NCBI RefSeq assembly: GCF_022662375.1 | Contig: NZ_JAKNQL010000006.1 | Location: 272,097-336,096, forward strand | From: Pseudomonas sp. CROZ-RG-20F-R04-15 | GTDB taxonomy: Bacteria; Pseudomonadota; Gammaproteobacteria; Pseudomonadales; Pseudomonadaceae | Reading direction: 5' to 3' | Length of the DNA stretch: 64,000 bases | Shown: piece by piece, positions 27,635 to 35,983 of the stretch | Layout: every line of letters starts with the position of its first letter | Numbering within the stretch: the first letter of the stretch is position 1 | The notes under the pieces: generated by a model | The model's database searches: none | What the model was told of the DNA's origin: nothing | The model's input: the letters and a program-made list of their open reading frames with translations, nothing else | Made by a program: the position numbers and the translations under genes

Positions 27635-28252
27635 TCAGTGACCCACGGCAAAGGCAATCGGCGCCGTGCGCGCCAATCCGCCACGGCACTTGAGCACGCG
27701 CAACTGCGCGGGTTTGGCGTCGATGGCGATGCGCAACGCCGCCGGTGACGGGTTGACCGCTTCGCTCAGCGGCCGCCAGGCAAATGCCAGGGTCTGGCCG
27801 GTTTCCGCTGCCACCTGCAAACGCCGCAATGCGCGGTCATCGGCCTTGTGCGGCCAGCACAGCACCGCGCCGCAACTGCCCGAACGCAAACACTGTTCGG
27901 CCGCCCACAAGGCATCGCGCTCACTGGCGTGAATTACCGACAACTGGCGCAGATCGACCCCGGCGTTCGCCCACGCCTGCGGGTACGGCACGAATGGCGG
28001 CGCCACCAGCACGATGCGCTCGCCCGCCGCCGATAACCTCGCCAGCGTTGGCCAGACCAGTTGCAGTTCGCCGACACCGGGGCCGGCCAAAAGGATTTCG
28101 CTCAACGCCGCTTCCGGCCAGCCACCGCTGGGCAGTGCCGCGTCCAGCGCGGCATGGCCGGTCGGTTGCGGACTGGCAGCGGGTGGCGCAGGCCGGCCCT
28201 TCCAGACCTGGCCGCCATTGAACAGCGTATCCAACGCAACGACGGCGCCCAT
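27635..28252 (-). CDS. imuA: ImuA, SulA/RecA-like mutagenesis accessory protein
   Basis: 205 residues. The RecA/SulA-like core is recognisable from LPSGGWPEAALSEILLAGPGVGE and RLSAAGERIVLVAPP, but it has no intact Walker A, as usual for ImuA. It acts with ImuB and DnaE2 in damage-induced mutagenesis. The start overlaps the lexA2 stop by ATGA, so all four genes are expressed together. Confidence 0.9.
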   Translation of the reverse strand: MGAVVALDTLFNGGQVWKGRPAPPAASPQPTGHAALDAALPSGGWPEAALSEILLAGPGVGELQLVWPTLARLSAAGERIVLVAPPFVPYPQAWANAGVDLRQLSVIHASERDALWAAEQCLRSGSCGAVLCWPHKADDRALRRLQVAAETGQTLAFAWRPLSEAVNPSPAALRIAIDAKPAQLRVLKCRGGLARTAPIAFAVGH

Positions 28253-28869
28253 CAGCCTTGCCTCACCAGACCGCAGAACACCCCTTCGATGGCCAGATCC
28301 TGATCGTCGCGCACGACAATCGGCTGGTACGCCGGGTTGCGCGGCAACAGGCGCACTTCATCGCCGAGCCGTTCGAAGCGTTTGATGGTGACTTCACCGT
28401 CGAGCCGCGCCACGACGATCTGGCCGTTGAGTGCCTCGGGGTTGCGTCGCACGCCGACCAGATCGCCGTCGAGAATGCCGTCCTCGATCATCGAATCGCC
28501 CTGCACCCGCAGCATGTAATCGGGTGTGCGCGAGAACAGCGCCGGATCGAGCAGCAAGCGGCTATGAATGTCGGCATCGGCGCCAATCGGCGCACCGGCA
28601 GCGACGCGACCGAGCACGGGGATGTCGAGCAGTTCCGGGCGCGGCGGTTGCCCGAGCAGGCGAATGCCCCGGGCCTGATGCGGATTGACCTCGATAAAAC
28701 CGGCTTCGGTGAGCGCGAGCACGTGCTTGCGCGCCACACTGCGCGAGGCAAAACCAAAAGCCTCGCTGATTTCAGCGAGGCTTGGGGGCTGACCGTGTTC
28801 GGCGATGCGATCGCGGATAAACGTCAGGATGGCGGTACGGCGGGGAGTCAGGTTCGTCATGGAGTACAT
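28252..28869 (-). CDS. lexA2: LexA2, SOS repressor of the mutagenesis cassette
   Basis: 205 residues if started at 28869 (MYSMTNLTPRR), where AGGAG is five bases upstream; the second ATG at 28860 (MTNL) is possible. Residues ~5-65 are the winged helix. The cleavage site is A91-G92 in VAAGAP and the catalytic pair is Ser126 (GDSM) and Lys163 (TIKRF), so it is self-cleaving. It leads lexA2-imuA-imuB-dnaE2 and should repress it through the perfect GTAC-N4-GTAC palindrome overlapping its own translation start. Confidence 0.93.
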   Translation of the reverse strand: MYSMTNLTPRRTAILTFIRDRIAEHGQPPSLAEISEAFGFASRSVARKHVLALTEAGFIEVNPHQARGIRLLGQPPRPELLDIPVLGRVAAGAPIGADADIHSRLLLDPALFSRTPDYMLRVQGDSMIEDGILDGDLVGVRRNPEALNGQIVVARLDGEVTIKRFERLGDEVRLLPRNPAYQPIVVRDDQDLAIEGVFCGLVRQG

Positions 28870-28878
28870 TTGTACTCC
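28861..28878 (-). promoter_or_regulatory. LexA2 operator
   Basis: GGAGTACATTTGTACTCC is a perfect 18-base palindrome around GTAC-N4-GTAC, the motif described for the second LexA of Pseudomonas putida. It overlaps the ribosome binding site and both candidate start codons of lexA2. Confidence 0.92.
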
Positions 28879-28925
28879 TGTAGGATTTTCCTGACAAGCG
28901 CCGCCAGTCAGCTCAAGCCACGTTT

Positions 28926-29026
28926 GATCGTTCCCACGCTCCGCGTGGGAATGCAGCCCGTGACGCTCCGCGTCACTGGACGCGAGCGTCCCTAGAGGCG
29001 TTCCCACGCAGAGCGTGGGAACGATC
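28926..29026. repeat. GATCGTTCCCACGC palindromic repeat
   Basis: Second copy of the element at 23021-23124, with inverted ends GATCGTTCCCACGCTCCG and its near complement at the right end, and inner palindrome GTGACGCTCCGCGTCAC. It sits between lexA2 and the LysR stop. Confidence 0.88.
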
Positions 29027-29042
29027 AACCCCACGTTGAAAG

Positions 29043-29960
29043 TTAGCCAAGGCCTCGTGAGGCGAGGAAACCGGCGATGTAATCGATGAACGCGACAACC
29101 TTGGCCGTGGCCCGTCGATGGCTCGGATACACCGCGAGAATGTGCGGACCAAAGGTGTCCGGGTCGATTTCATAGTCAGCCATGACCCGCACCAGTCGCC
29201 CGTCGGCAATGTACGGCGCGGCGCTCCACAGCGGCGTGTGCAGCAAACCGCGTCCGGCCAAAGCACTGGCCAGCAACAGGTCATAATTGTCGCTGCGCAA
29301 TCGCGGCGCTGCGGGTTGCGCCAGGCTCAAGCGCTGCCCGTCACGCTCGGCCCACCAGAATTCGCGGCTGAGCAAAGGATGCTGATAGAGCAGCCATTCA
29401 TGCTGCTCAAGCGTTTGCGGATTCACCGGCAAGCCCTTGCGCGCCAGATATTCCGGGCTGCCGCACAGGGCCAGACGATTGCTGCCCACCACTCGCGCAA
29501 TCAGCCCTGGCAAATCATCGTGACCTTCGCGCAATGCCAGGTCATAACCACTTTCCAGCAGATTGACGAAGGCATCGCACAGGTCCACCTGCAGGCTGAT
29601 CTGCGGGTATTGCTGCAAAAAGCCGTCACACACCTCATCGAGAAACGCCCGCCCATACGCCAGCGGTGCGGTGATTTTCAGGTTGCCGCGCAAGCCGTGC
29701 TGCAATTGCTCGATTTCTTCGCTGGCCTCGTCGAGCCGCTGCAATACCAGCCTCGCGGTTTCCAGATACACCCGGCCGATTTCGGTGAGCAGAATCCGCC
29801 GCGTACTGCGTTCGAACAGCCGTGCGCCCAGCTCCGATTCCAGGTGATTGACCGCTTTGGTCAGCGCCGACGGGGTTTTGCCCAACTGCTCGGCGGCGCG
29901 GCTGAAACTGCCGAGCTGCGCGGTGACCACGAACATTTTCAATGCACCCAACTTGTCCAT
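29043..29960 (-). CDS. LysR family transcriptional regulator
   Basis: 305 residues from ATG at 29960 (MDKLGALKMFVVTAQ). Residues 1-60 are the LysR winged helix (GSFSRAAEQLGKTPSALTKAVNHLE) and ~90-300 the ligand domain. A longer open frame upstream has no ribosome binding site. It is divergent from the YtcJ-like amidohydrolase at 30064 with about 100 bases between, the usual layout of a LysR gene and its target. The domain pattern resembles the CrgA-like subgroup; inducer unknown. Confidence 0.87.
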   Translation of the reverse strand: MDKLGALKMFVVTAQLGSFSRAAEQLGKTPSALTKAVNHLESELGARLFERSTRRILLTEIGRVYLETARLVLQRLDEASEEIEQLQHGLRGNLKITAPLAYGRAFLDEVCDGFLQQYPQISLQVDLCDAFVNLLESGYDLALREGHDDLPGLIARVVGSNRLALCGSPEYLARKGLPVNPQTLEQHEWLLYQHPLLSREFWWAERDGQRLSLAQPAAPRLRSDNYDLLLASALAGRGLLHTPLWSAAPYIADGRLVRVMADYEIDPDTFGPHILAVYPSHRRATAKVVAFIDYIAGFLASRGLG

Positions 29961-30063
29961 GCTTTTTCCATTCAGGCAAAAACGTTTTTCGTGAGGGAGG
30001 CGTTCTGTCAGCCGCTGCCAGCCACTAATCTCGCCATCAGACGCAATAACAAGGAAATCTTCA

Positions 30064-31806
30064 ATGAAAAGATTCATCCCGAGTCTGTTGGTAGCCGCTG
30101 TAAGTTTTGCCTCGATGGAAGCCATGGCAGCCCCTGATCTGATCCTGCTCAACGGCAAGATTTTCACCGCCGACCGCGCTCAACCCAAGGTGCAAGCCTT
30201 GGCCGTAGAAAACGGCAAAGTGCTGAAAGTCGGCAGCGATGCGCAGATCAAAGCCTTGATCGAGCCCGGCACCCAAGTGATCGACCTCAAGGGCAAAGCG
30301 CTGATGCCCGGCCTGATCGACAGCCATTCCCACGCGATTTTCGGCGGACTGGAAATGGTCTCGGCGAACATGGAAGACGAGGTCGTCGGCCTCGACGAGT
30401 TGCAAAAACGCCTGCGCGACTGGCGCGAAGACGGCAAAGCGAAACACGGTGATGTGCTGAGCATTGCCGGCATGAGTTCGGCTTACTGGGCGCAAGCCGA
30501 AGCACTCGGCAAAACCTTCAACAGCGGCGAATGGGCCAATGTGCCGGTGGTGTTCATCGGCAGCGACCACCATACCGCGTGGGCCAACAACGTCATGCTC
30601 AAACGCGCTGGTATCGACGCCGCGCTGCTGAAAACCCTGCCCGACGCGGAAAAAGACACCATCGGCAAACTGGCCAACGGTGAACCGAATGGCTTTGTGG
30701 TCGACGCCGGATGGGACCGGGTCGCCTCGAAAATGCCGGTGCCAAGCCCCGCCGATATGTTGAACGCCGCCAAGTCAGCGGTGCGCTACAACAACAGCCT
30801 CGGCATCACCGCGTGGATGGACCCCGCCGCCAACGCCGCACCGGGCGAAGCGGTGTTCGCGCTCAAACCGACCGAGAAAACCGTCGGCGTGCTGCCGGCT
30901 TATAAAGCGTTGTCGGAAAGCGGCGACATGAGCGTCCACGTCGCGGCGCTGCTGGTGGCCAACCCGAGAAGCGTACCCGCCGACCTCGATACGCTGGACA
31001 AGGTGCGCCAGCAGTTTCAGGGCATTCCCAACCTGACCCTGCCCGGGATCAAGATCTTCGCCGACGGCGTGATTGAATTCCCGGCACAGAGCGCGGCGAT
31101 GATCGACCCGTACAGCAACTCGCACAAACAGGGCGAACTGCTGATCGATCCGCAGCATTTCGGCGAACTGGTCAGCGCCATCGACCAGCGCGGCTGGCTG
31201 GTGCACATCCATGCGATCGGCGACCGCGCGGTGCGTGAATCACTGAACGGCATCGCCCAGGCGCGCAAGGACCGGCAGAGCGGCGTGACCCACTCGATCA
31301 CTCACCTGCAAATGGTCAACCCGAAAGAGTTCGCCCGTTTCAAACCGCTCAACGTCATCGCCTCGATGCAACTGCTGTGGGCCAGCGCCGACGACTACAC
31401 CACCGACATGATCAAGCCCTACGTCAGCGCCCTCGCCTTCCGCTACCAGTACCCGGCGCATTCGCTGTTGAAACAGGGCGCGACGATTGCCGGTGCCAGC
31501 GACTGGCCAGTGTCGACGCCGAACCCGTTCAACGCCATGGCGCAGGCGATCACCCGCGTTGGCCCGTTGGGCGTGCTCAATGCCGACGAGCGTCTGGACC
31601 GCGACACGATGTTTTATGCCTACACGGTCAACGCGGCGCGGACGATTGGCCTGGAAAAACAGATCGGCTCACTGACGCCGGGCAAACAGGCTGACTTTAT
31701 CGTGCTCGACCGCGACGTGTTCAGCGTCGACAACAAAGCCCTGCATGACACCCAGGTCCTGCAAACCTGGTTCGGCGGCCGTCAGGTCTATACCGCCACC
31801 CAATAA
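30064..31806 (+). CDS. YtcJ-like metal-dependent amidohydrolase, exported
   Basis: 580 residues with a signal peptide (cleavage after AMA near residue 23), unlike most cytoplasmic family members. HSH metal motif in GLIDSHSHAIF (~80), HIHAIGDRAV (~380), and GASDWPVSTPNPFNAM (Asp ~480) are YtcJ-type. Family members hydrolyse N-acyl or urea-like bonds of small molecules; substrates are mostly unknown. AAGGAA precedes the ATG. It is divergent from the LysR regulator, which probably controls it. A REP pair follows. Confidence 0.84.
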   Translation: MKRFIPSLLVAAVSFASMEAMAAPDLILLNGKIFTADRAQPKVQALAVENGKVLKVGSDAQIKALIEPGTQVIDLKGKALMPGLIDSHSHAIFGGLEMVSANMEDEVVGLDELQKRLRDWREDGKAKHGDVLSIAGMSSAYWAQAEALGKTFNSGEWANVPVVFIGSDHHTAWANNVMLKRAGIDAALLKTLPDAEKDTIGKLANGEPNGFVVDAGWDRVASKMPVPSPADMLNAAKSAVRYNNSLGITAWMDPAANAAPGEAVFALKPTEKTVGVLPAYKALSESGDMSVHVAALLVANPRSVPADLDTLDKVRQQFQGIPNLTLPGIKIFADGVIEFPAQSAAMIDPYSNSHKQGELLIDPQHFGELVSAIDQRGWLVHIHAIGDRAVRESLNGIAQARKDRQSGVTHSITHLQMVNPKEFARFKPLNVIASMQLLWASADDYTTDMIKPYVSALAFRYQYPAHSLLKQGATIAGASDWPVSTPNPFNAMAQAITRVGPLGVLNADERLDRDTMFYAYTVNAARTIGLEKQIGSLTPGKQADFIVLDRDVFSVDNKALHDTQVLQTWFGGRQVYTATQ

Positions 31807-31822
31807 CAACACTGCTCCCCCC

Positions 31823-31912
31823 TGTGGGAGCGAGCCTGCTCGCGAAGGCGGCGTATCAGTCGCCATCAATACTGAATGAACCACCGCTTTCGCGAGCAGG
31901 CTCGCTCCCACA
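31823..31912. repeat. REP element pair (inverted)
   Basis: TGTGGGAGCGAGCCTGCTCG at 31823 and its inverse ending at 31912, with spacer ending in GAATGAACCACCGC. Lies between two genes on the same strand. Confidence 0.92.
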
Positions 31913-31991
31913 AGGTCTGTGCGGGGGATCGAAATCGAATCCCCCCCAGTTCTCTTTCTGCCCAAAAATAATCACAACACCGGGACTTCAC

Positions 31992-32729
31992 ATGAAAGCC
32001 TTGCCCCTGTTCGCCCTGAGTTTCTTGAGCGTGCTGCCCTTGAGCAGTTTCGCGCTCCCCTTGAACGATGACTTTGCACTGGAGGTAGACCTGACCCTCG
32101 CCAGCGATTACCGCACTCGCGGCATCTCGCAAACGCAAAACGACCCCGCCGTGCAGGCCGGCCTCACCCTCGCTCACAGCAGCGGTCTGTACCTCGGCGC
32201 CTGGAGTTCCAACGTCGACTTCGGTGGCGGCCTGAAAACCCGTCAGGAGGTCGATTACTACGGCGGCTGGCTGTGGCAGGCGACCGAGGATGTCAGCCTC
32301 GATCTGGGTTACATCAAGTACGCCTACCCCAAGGAAAGCCAGTTCAACCAGAGCGAGGTTTACGGGATTCTCGGGGTTTATGGGGTGAAGCTGGCGGCGT
32401 ATTACTCCAGCGATGCACCGGGGATCGATAGCAAGCAGAGTTCGCTGTACAGCTACATCGGTTATGAAACCGAGTTGCCTTACGACTCGGGGCTGAAATT
32501 GCGTTACGGCAATATGGATTTCAAGGATCCGCATTTGTACTCGGCGTCCGGCAGCGCCGAAGCGTCGTACCGAGAATGGGAAGTCAAACTCACTCACAAT
32601 CTGGCCGGCGTGGTGTTGGGCCTGAGCTACATCGATACCGACCTGTCGCAGAGCCAGTGCCTGAGAAACTGGGGCTTCAAAGACGTCTGCACCGCCACCG
32701 TTGTCGCCAGCGTCAGCAAATCTTTCTGA
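31992..32729 (+). CDS. TorF-family putative porin (Gcw_chp)
   Basis: 245 residues starting MKALPLFALSFLSVLP; the signal peptide ends near SSFA. The mature start is followed by EVDLTLASDYRTRGISQT, the classic N-terminal strand of the TIGR02001/TorF family, and the chain is beta-rich to a final Phe (VSKSF), typical of outer-membrane proteins. Two cysteines near the C-terminus (CLRNWGFKDVC) may pair. A longer open frame upstream runs into REP sequence and is not used. Transported substrate unknown. Confidence 0.82.
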   Translation: MKALPLFALSFLSVLPLSSFALPLNDDFALEVDLTLASDYRTRGISQTQNDPAVQAGLTLAHSSGLYLGAWSSNVDFGGGLKTRQEVDYYGGWLWQATEDVSLDLGYIKYAYPKESQFNQSEVYGILGVYGVKLAAYYSSDAPGIDSKQSSLYSYIGYETELPYDSGLKLRYGNMDFKDPHLYSASGSAEASYREWEVKLTHNLAGVVLGLSYIDTDLSQSQCLRNWGFKDVCTATVVASVSKSF

Positions 32730-32744
32730 AAAACGCTGACCACC

Positions 32745-32834
32745 TGTGGGAGCGAGCCTGCTCGCGAAGGCGGTGTGTCAGTCAAAATTGATGTTGGCTG
32801 TTCCTCCGCCTTCGCGAGCAGGCTCGCTCCCACA
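32745..32834. repeat. REP element pair (inverted)
   Basis: TGTGGGAGCGAGCCTGCTCG at 32745 and its inverse ending at 32834. Situated between the TorF-like gene and eptA. Confidence 0.92.
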
Positions 32835-32955
32835 GTTTTGATTGGGGTGAGCCAGCAGGTAGTTGTTACAGGATGTTTACGAATTTTTTACTAATGTTCT
32901 TCTACAGTTACACGCGCAACCGCGTGGTTTTTCATCAAGTAGAGGAATGTTTGAC

Positions 32956-34614
32956 ATGGCTTTGGGCAACGGACTGCGTTTACCGTCCATCACTCCTACC
33001 CGACTGGTGCTGCTGTTTTCCCTGGCACTGGTGGCGTTGTACAACCTGGCGACCTGGAAGGCGCTGGGTACGCTGATCACCCTGCAAGGTGCGCACAAAG
33101 TAGCGTTCTTTGCTTCGTTCGGGCTGTTTCTTTGGGCCGCGATCACGTTGCTGCTGACCCTGGTGTCGTTTCGCTGGACACTGAAACCGGTGCTCACCGT
33201 GGTCGCCCTGCTTTCGGCGTGCGCCGCGTATTTCATGAATGAATACGGCATCACCATCGACACGGTGATGATCCAGAACGTCTTCGAAACCAACCCCGCC
33301 GAAGCCACCGCGCTGTTCAACGGCAAGCTGCTGGCTTACGTGCTGTTGCTCGGCGTGTTGCCGGCAGTGCTGATCTGGCGCTGGCCGATGAGTTATCGGC
33401 CGTTCTTTCGCGGCTTGCTCAACAAGATTCTGGTGATCATCGCCTGTGTGCTGGTGATCGCCGCGTCAGTGGGCACCTTCTATTCGACCTACGCGCCGAT
33501 CTTTCGCGAAGAAGACAAGCTCACCCACTTCATCAACCCGACCAACTACATCTACGCGATCAGCAAATACACCAAGCAACGCCTGGGCATCAAAAAGCAC
33601 TTCGTGGTGCAGGCCATCGGCGAAGACGCGGTGATGAGTGCCAAGGCTGCCAGTCGCGAGAAGAAATCGCTGATGATCTTCGTGGTCGGTGAAACCGCGC
33701 GGGCCGATCATTTCTCGCTGAACGGCTATGAGCGCGAGACCAACCCCGAGCTGAGCAAACTCGACATCCTCAATTTCACCCAGGTGCATTCCTGCGGCAC
33801 GTCGACGGCGGTCTCGGTGCCGTGCATGTTCTCGATGTTCCCGCGTGAGGATTACAGCGACAAGAAAGGCAAAACCTACCAAGGTCTGCTCGACATCCTT
33901 CAGCGCGCCGGCGTGCAGGTGCTGTGGCTCGACAACAACAGCGACTGCAAAGGCACCTGCCTGCGTGTGCCGCATCGCGATATTGCAAAAAATCAGCCGG
34001 GGCCATTCTGCGACGGCAACAACTGCCTCGACGAAGCGCTGCTGGCGGACCTGCAAAGCTACATCGACAGTCTCAAGGGCCACGCGATCATTGTCCTGCA
34101 TGCGGACGGCAGCCATGGCCCCGAGTACTACGAGCGTTATCCGCAAGACATGGAACGCTTCAAACCGATCTGTCACACCAACCAGTTGGGCAGTTGCAGC
34201 CGCGATGAACTGGTCAACGTGTACGACAACACGATTCTCTACACCGACCATTTCCTCGCCAAGGTCATCGAGCTGCTCAAACACAATCAGGATTCGCTGG
34301 ACACCTCGATGGTGTATGTCTCCGATCACGGTGAATCGCTGGGCGAAAACGGCTTGTATCTGCACGCGGCGCCGTATGCGCTGGCGCCGGAAGCGCAGAC
34401 GCACGTGCCGATGGTGATGTGGTTCGGCAATGGCACGCTCGCCAGTGAGGGGATTGATCGCGGCTGCCTGCAAGGCAAGACCGGGCAGGCGGATTTGAGC
34501 CATGACAACCTGTTTCATTCGGTGCTGGGGTTGTTTGAGGTGAAGACCTCGCTGTATCAGCCGGGGCTGGATATTTTTCATGGGTGCCGGCCTTCGATGA
34601 CTGCCGCGCAATAA
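32956..34614 (+). CDS. eptA: lipid A phosphoethanolamine transferase (EptA family)
   Basis: 552 residues from ATG at 32956, chosen because AGAGGA lies nine bases upstream; an ATG at 32947 is too close to it. Residues ~1-190 hold five membrane helices; the rest is a periplasmic sulfatase-fold domain with FVVGETARADHFSLNGY (nucleophile Thr), SCGTSTAVSVPCMFS, and the zinc ligand motif VSDHGESLGE. Paired cysteines (NSDCKGTCL, FCDGNNC, ICH...GSC) are conserved in EptA. The enzyme adds phosphoethanolamine to lipid A and can lower polymyxin sensitivity. I see no PmrA box in the 120 bases upstream. Confidence 0.9.
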   Translation: MALGNGLRLPSITPTRLVLLFSLALVALYNLATWKALGTLITLQGAHKVAFFASFGLFLWAAITLLLTLVSFRWTLKPVLTVVALLSACAAYFMNEYGITIDTVMIQNVFETNPAEATALFNGKLLAYVLLLGVLPAVLIWRWPMSYRPFFRGLLNKILVIIACVLVIAASVGTFYSTYAPIFREEDKLTHFINPTNYIYAISKYTKQRLGIKKHFVVQAIGEDAVMSAKAASREKKSLMIFVVGETARADHFSLNGYERETNPELSKLDILNFTQVHSCGTSTAVSVPCMFSMFPREDYSDKKGKTYQGLLDILQRAGVQVLWLDNNSDCKGTCLRVPHRDIAKNQPGPFCDGNNCLDEALLADLQSYIDSLKGHAIIVLHADGSHGPEYYERYPQDMERFKPICHTNQLGSCSRDELVNVYDNTILYTDHFLAKVIELLKHNQDSLDTSMVYVSDHGESLGENGLYLHAAPYALAPEAQTHVPMVMWFGNGTLASEGIDRGCLQGKTGQADLSHDNLFHSVLGLFEVKTSLYQPGLDIFHGCRPSMTAAQ

Positions 34615-34637
34615 GCCGGGAATTACACACCTCCCCC

Positions 34638-34727
34638 TGTGGGAGCGAGCCTGCTCGCGAAGGCGGCGTATCAGTCGCCATCAATGCTGAATGAACCAAC
34701 GCATTCGCGAGCAGGCTCGCTCCCACA
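34638..34727. repeat. REP element pair (inverted)
   Basis: TGTGGGAGCGAGCCTGCTCG at 34638 and its inverse ending at 34727. Lies between the convergent eptA and DUF971 genes. Its spacer (GTATCAGTCGCCATCAAT...) is almost the same as that of the copy at 31823. Confidence 0.92.
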
Positions 34728-34745
34728 TTTGGATATTTGTGTGGG

Positions 34746-35024
34746 TCAAGAATTGAGGTTTGCCAGATAGGCCCACGGGTAGATGCCGCGTTGATGGCCG
34801 TCACTGAAGATCAACTGCACGCCATAGCCCTGCGGGTTGAGTTCGGTCAGGCGTACGCGTTCATCCACCAGAGGCGTCAGACCTTTGAGGCGAAACGCGC
34901 GGCACTGCGAGCACGGGCACTGGCGGCGCAGTTCGGCGTGGTTCAGCTGTTGTTCGCGGCCGTCCGGCCAGCTCAAGCGTAGCGTCCCTTCGCTCTGCGA
35001 ATTCGCCACCGACAGCGGGTTCAT
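34746..35024 (-). CDS. DUF971 domain protein
   Basis: 92 residues. RLSWPDGREQQLNHAELRRQCPCSQCR and GYGVQLIFSDGHQRGIYPWAYL are DUF971 hallmarks, a small beta-rich domain also found at the N-terminus of gamma-butyrobetaine hydroxylase and in proteins tied to iron-sulfur cluster handling. The CPCSQC cysteines could bind a metal. It is the last gene of the GntR-led operon and overlaps the HEAT-repeat gene by ATGA. In this context a maturation role for the iron-sulfur flavoenzyme is plausible but not shown. Confidence 0.8.
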   Translation of the reverse strand: MNPLSVANSQSEGTLRLSWPDGREQQLNHAELRRQCPCSQCRAFRLKGLTPLVDERVRLTELNPQGYGVQLIFSDGHQRGIYPWAYLANLNS

Positions 35025-35983
35025 TGCAACTGACTCAAGGCAATGCGCACGGCTTTGCGCACTTCCGGGTCGCCGTCGTCCTGCGCGGCCTGCAATGCGG
35101 CGACGGCGCCGCGATCATTCAGTTCGCCCAAGGCCAGCGCGGCCTCTTTGCGCAGGTTGCTGATGCGATGGCCGAGGGTCTCGATCAAGGCGTCCAGCGC
35201 CGGTGCAAACCGCAAACGACCAAGACTGCGAGTGGCGCGCAGGCGCACTTGCCAGTAGTCGTCGCTCAAGGCTTCAACCAGCGCTGAGCCCGCGTCAATG
35301 TGGCCGACCTTGCCCAGGGTCGTCGCGGCTTCTTCGCGCACTTGCCAAGCGTTGTCCTGCAAAGCCTGGCGCAGGGCCGGGAGGACTTCGGCGCTGGAGG
35401 CCAGGCCCAAAGCACCGGTTGCCGCGCGGCGGACCTCGGTGTCCGGGTCATCGCTGGCCAATCGCGCCAAGGCTGGCAGTGCGTCAAGTTGCTTGAGCCA
35501 GCCGAGCACGCCGACCGCTTCGCGACGGACATTGGCGTCAGCATCGTTGAGCGCCGCGACGGCAGCTGGTGCGGCGTCGGCAAAACGCAGTTCACGCAAG
35601 GCGCGGAATGCGGCGATGCGCACGCTGACGTCGGCGTGATCAGTCCACGGCAGAATCACCCGCCCCGCTGCTTCAGTCTTGAGCAGGCTCAGACTTTGCG
35701 CAGCGGCGGATTGCACGGCGGGCGACGGGTCAGTCAGCGCCTCGCACAACGCTTGCACGACGTCCTCATCTTCCCAGGCTTCCAGCAACCGCGCGGCTTC
35801 GGCGCGGACGTCTTCAGCCGGATCCTGACCGAGGCGATCGACCAGCCAGAGCAAGCCATCGGGCTCCTCCAGATCCGCCAGATCGATCAGGGCAATGCGT
35901 CGCACACCGGCGTCCTCAGCAGTCAGGCGCGGTTGCAGGGCGAGGATTTCAGGGTTATCGGTCACAGCAAAAATAGAGGTCAT
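35021..35983 (-). CDS. HEAT-repeat protein
   Basis: 320 residues made almost wholly of ~31-residue HEAT (PBS-lyase-type) repeats, about nine, such as DPDTEVRRAATGALGLASSA and DDYWQVRLRATRSLGRL. No catalytic residues. Such proteins are scaffolds or, in phycobilisome biology, chromophore lyases; phycobilins are not relevant here. It overlaps both its neighbours (ABC ATPase and DUF971), so it is made in step with the transporter. A role as docking or maturation factor for the AprAB-like enzyme is a guess. Confidence 0.85.
   Translation of the reverse strand: MTSIFAVTDNPEILALQPRLTAEDAGVRRIALIDLADLEEPDGLLWLVDRLGQDPAEDVRAEAARLLEAWEDEDVVQALCEALTDPSPAVQSAAAQSLSLLKTEAAGRVILPWTDHADVSVRIAAFRALRELRFADAAPAAVAALNDADANVRREAVGVLGWLKQLDALPALARLASDDPDTEVRRAATGALGLASSAEVLPALRQALQDNAWQVREEAATTLGKVGHIDAGSALVEALSDDYWQVRLRATRSLGRLRFAPALDALIETLGHRISNLRKEAALALGELNDRGAVAALQAAQDDGDPEVRKAVRIALSQLQ

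Noticed and set aside
32920..32945. Small GC hairpin with T-run just before eptA as a terminator or attenuator
   Set aside because: The stem is only four base pairs (AACC/GGTT) and would be too weak.
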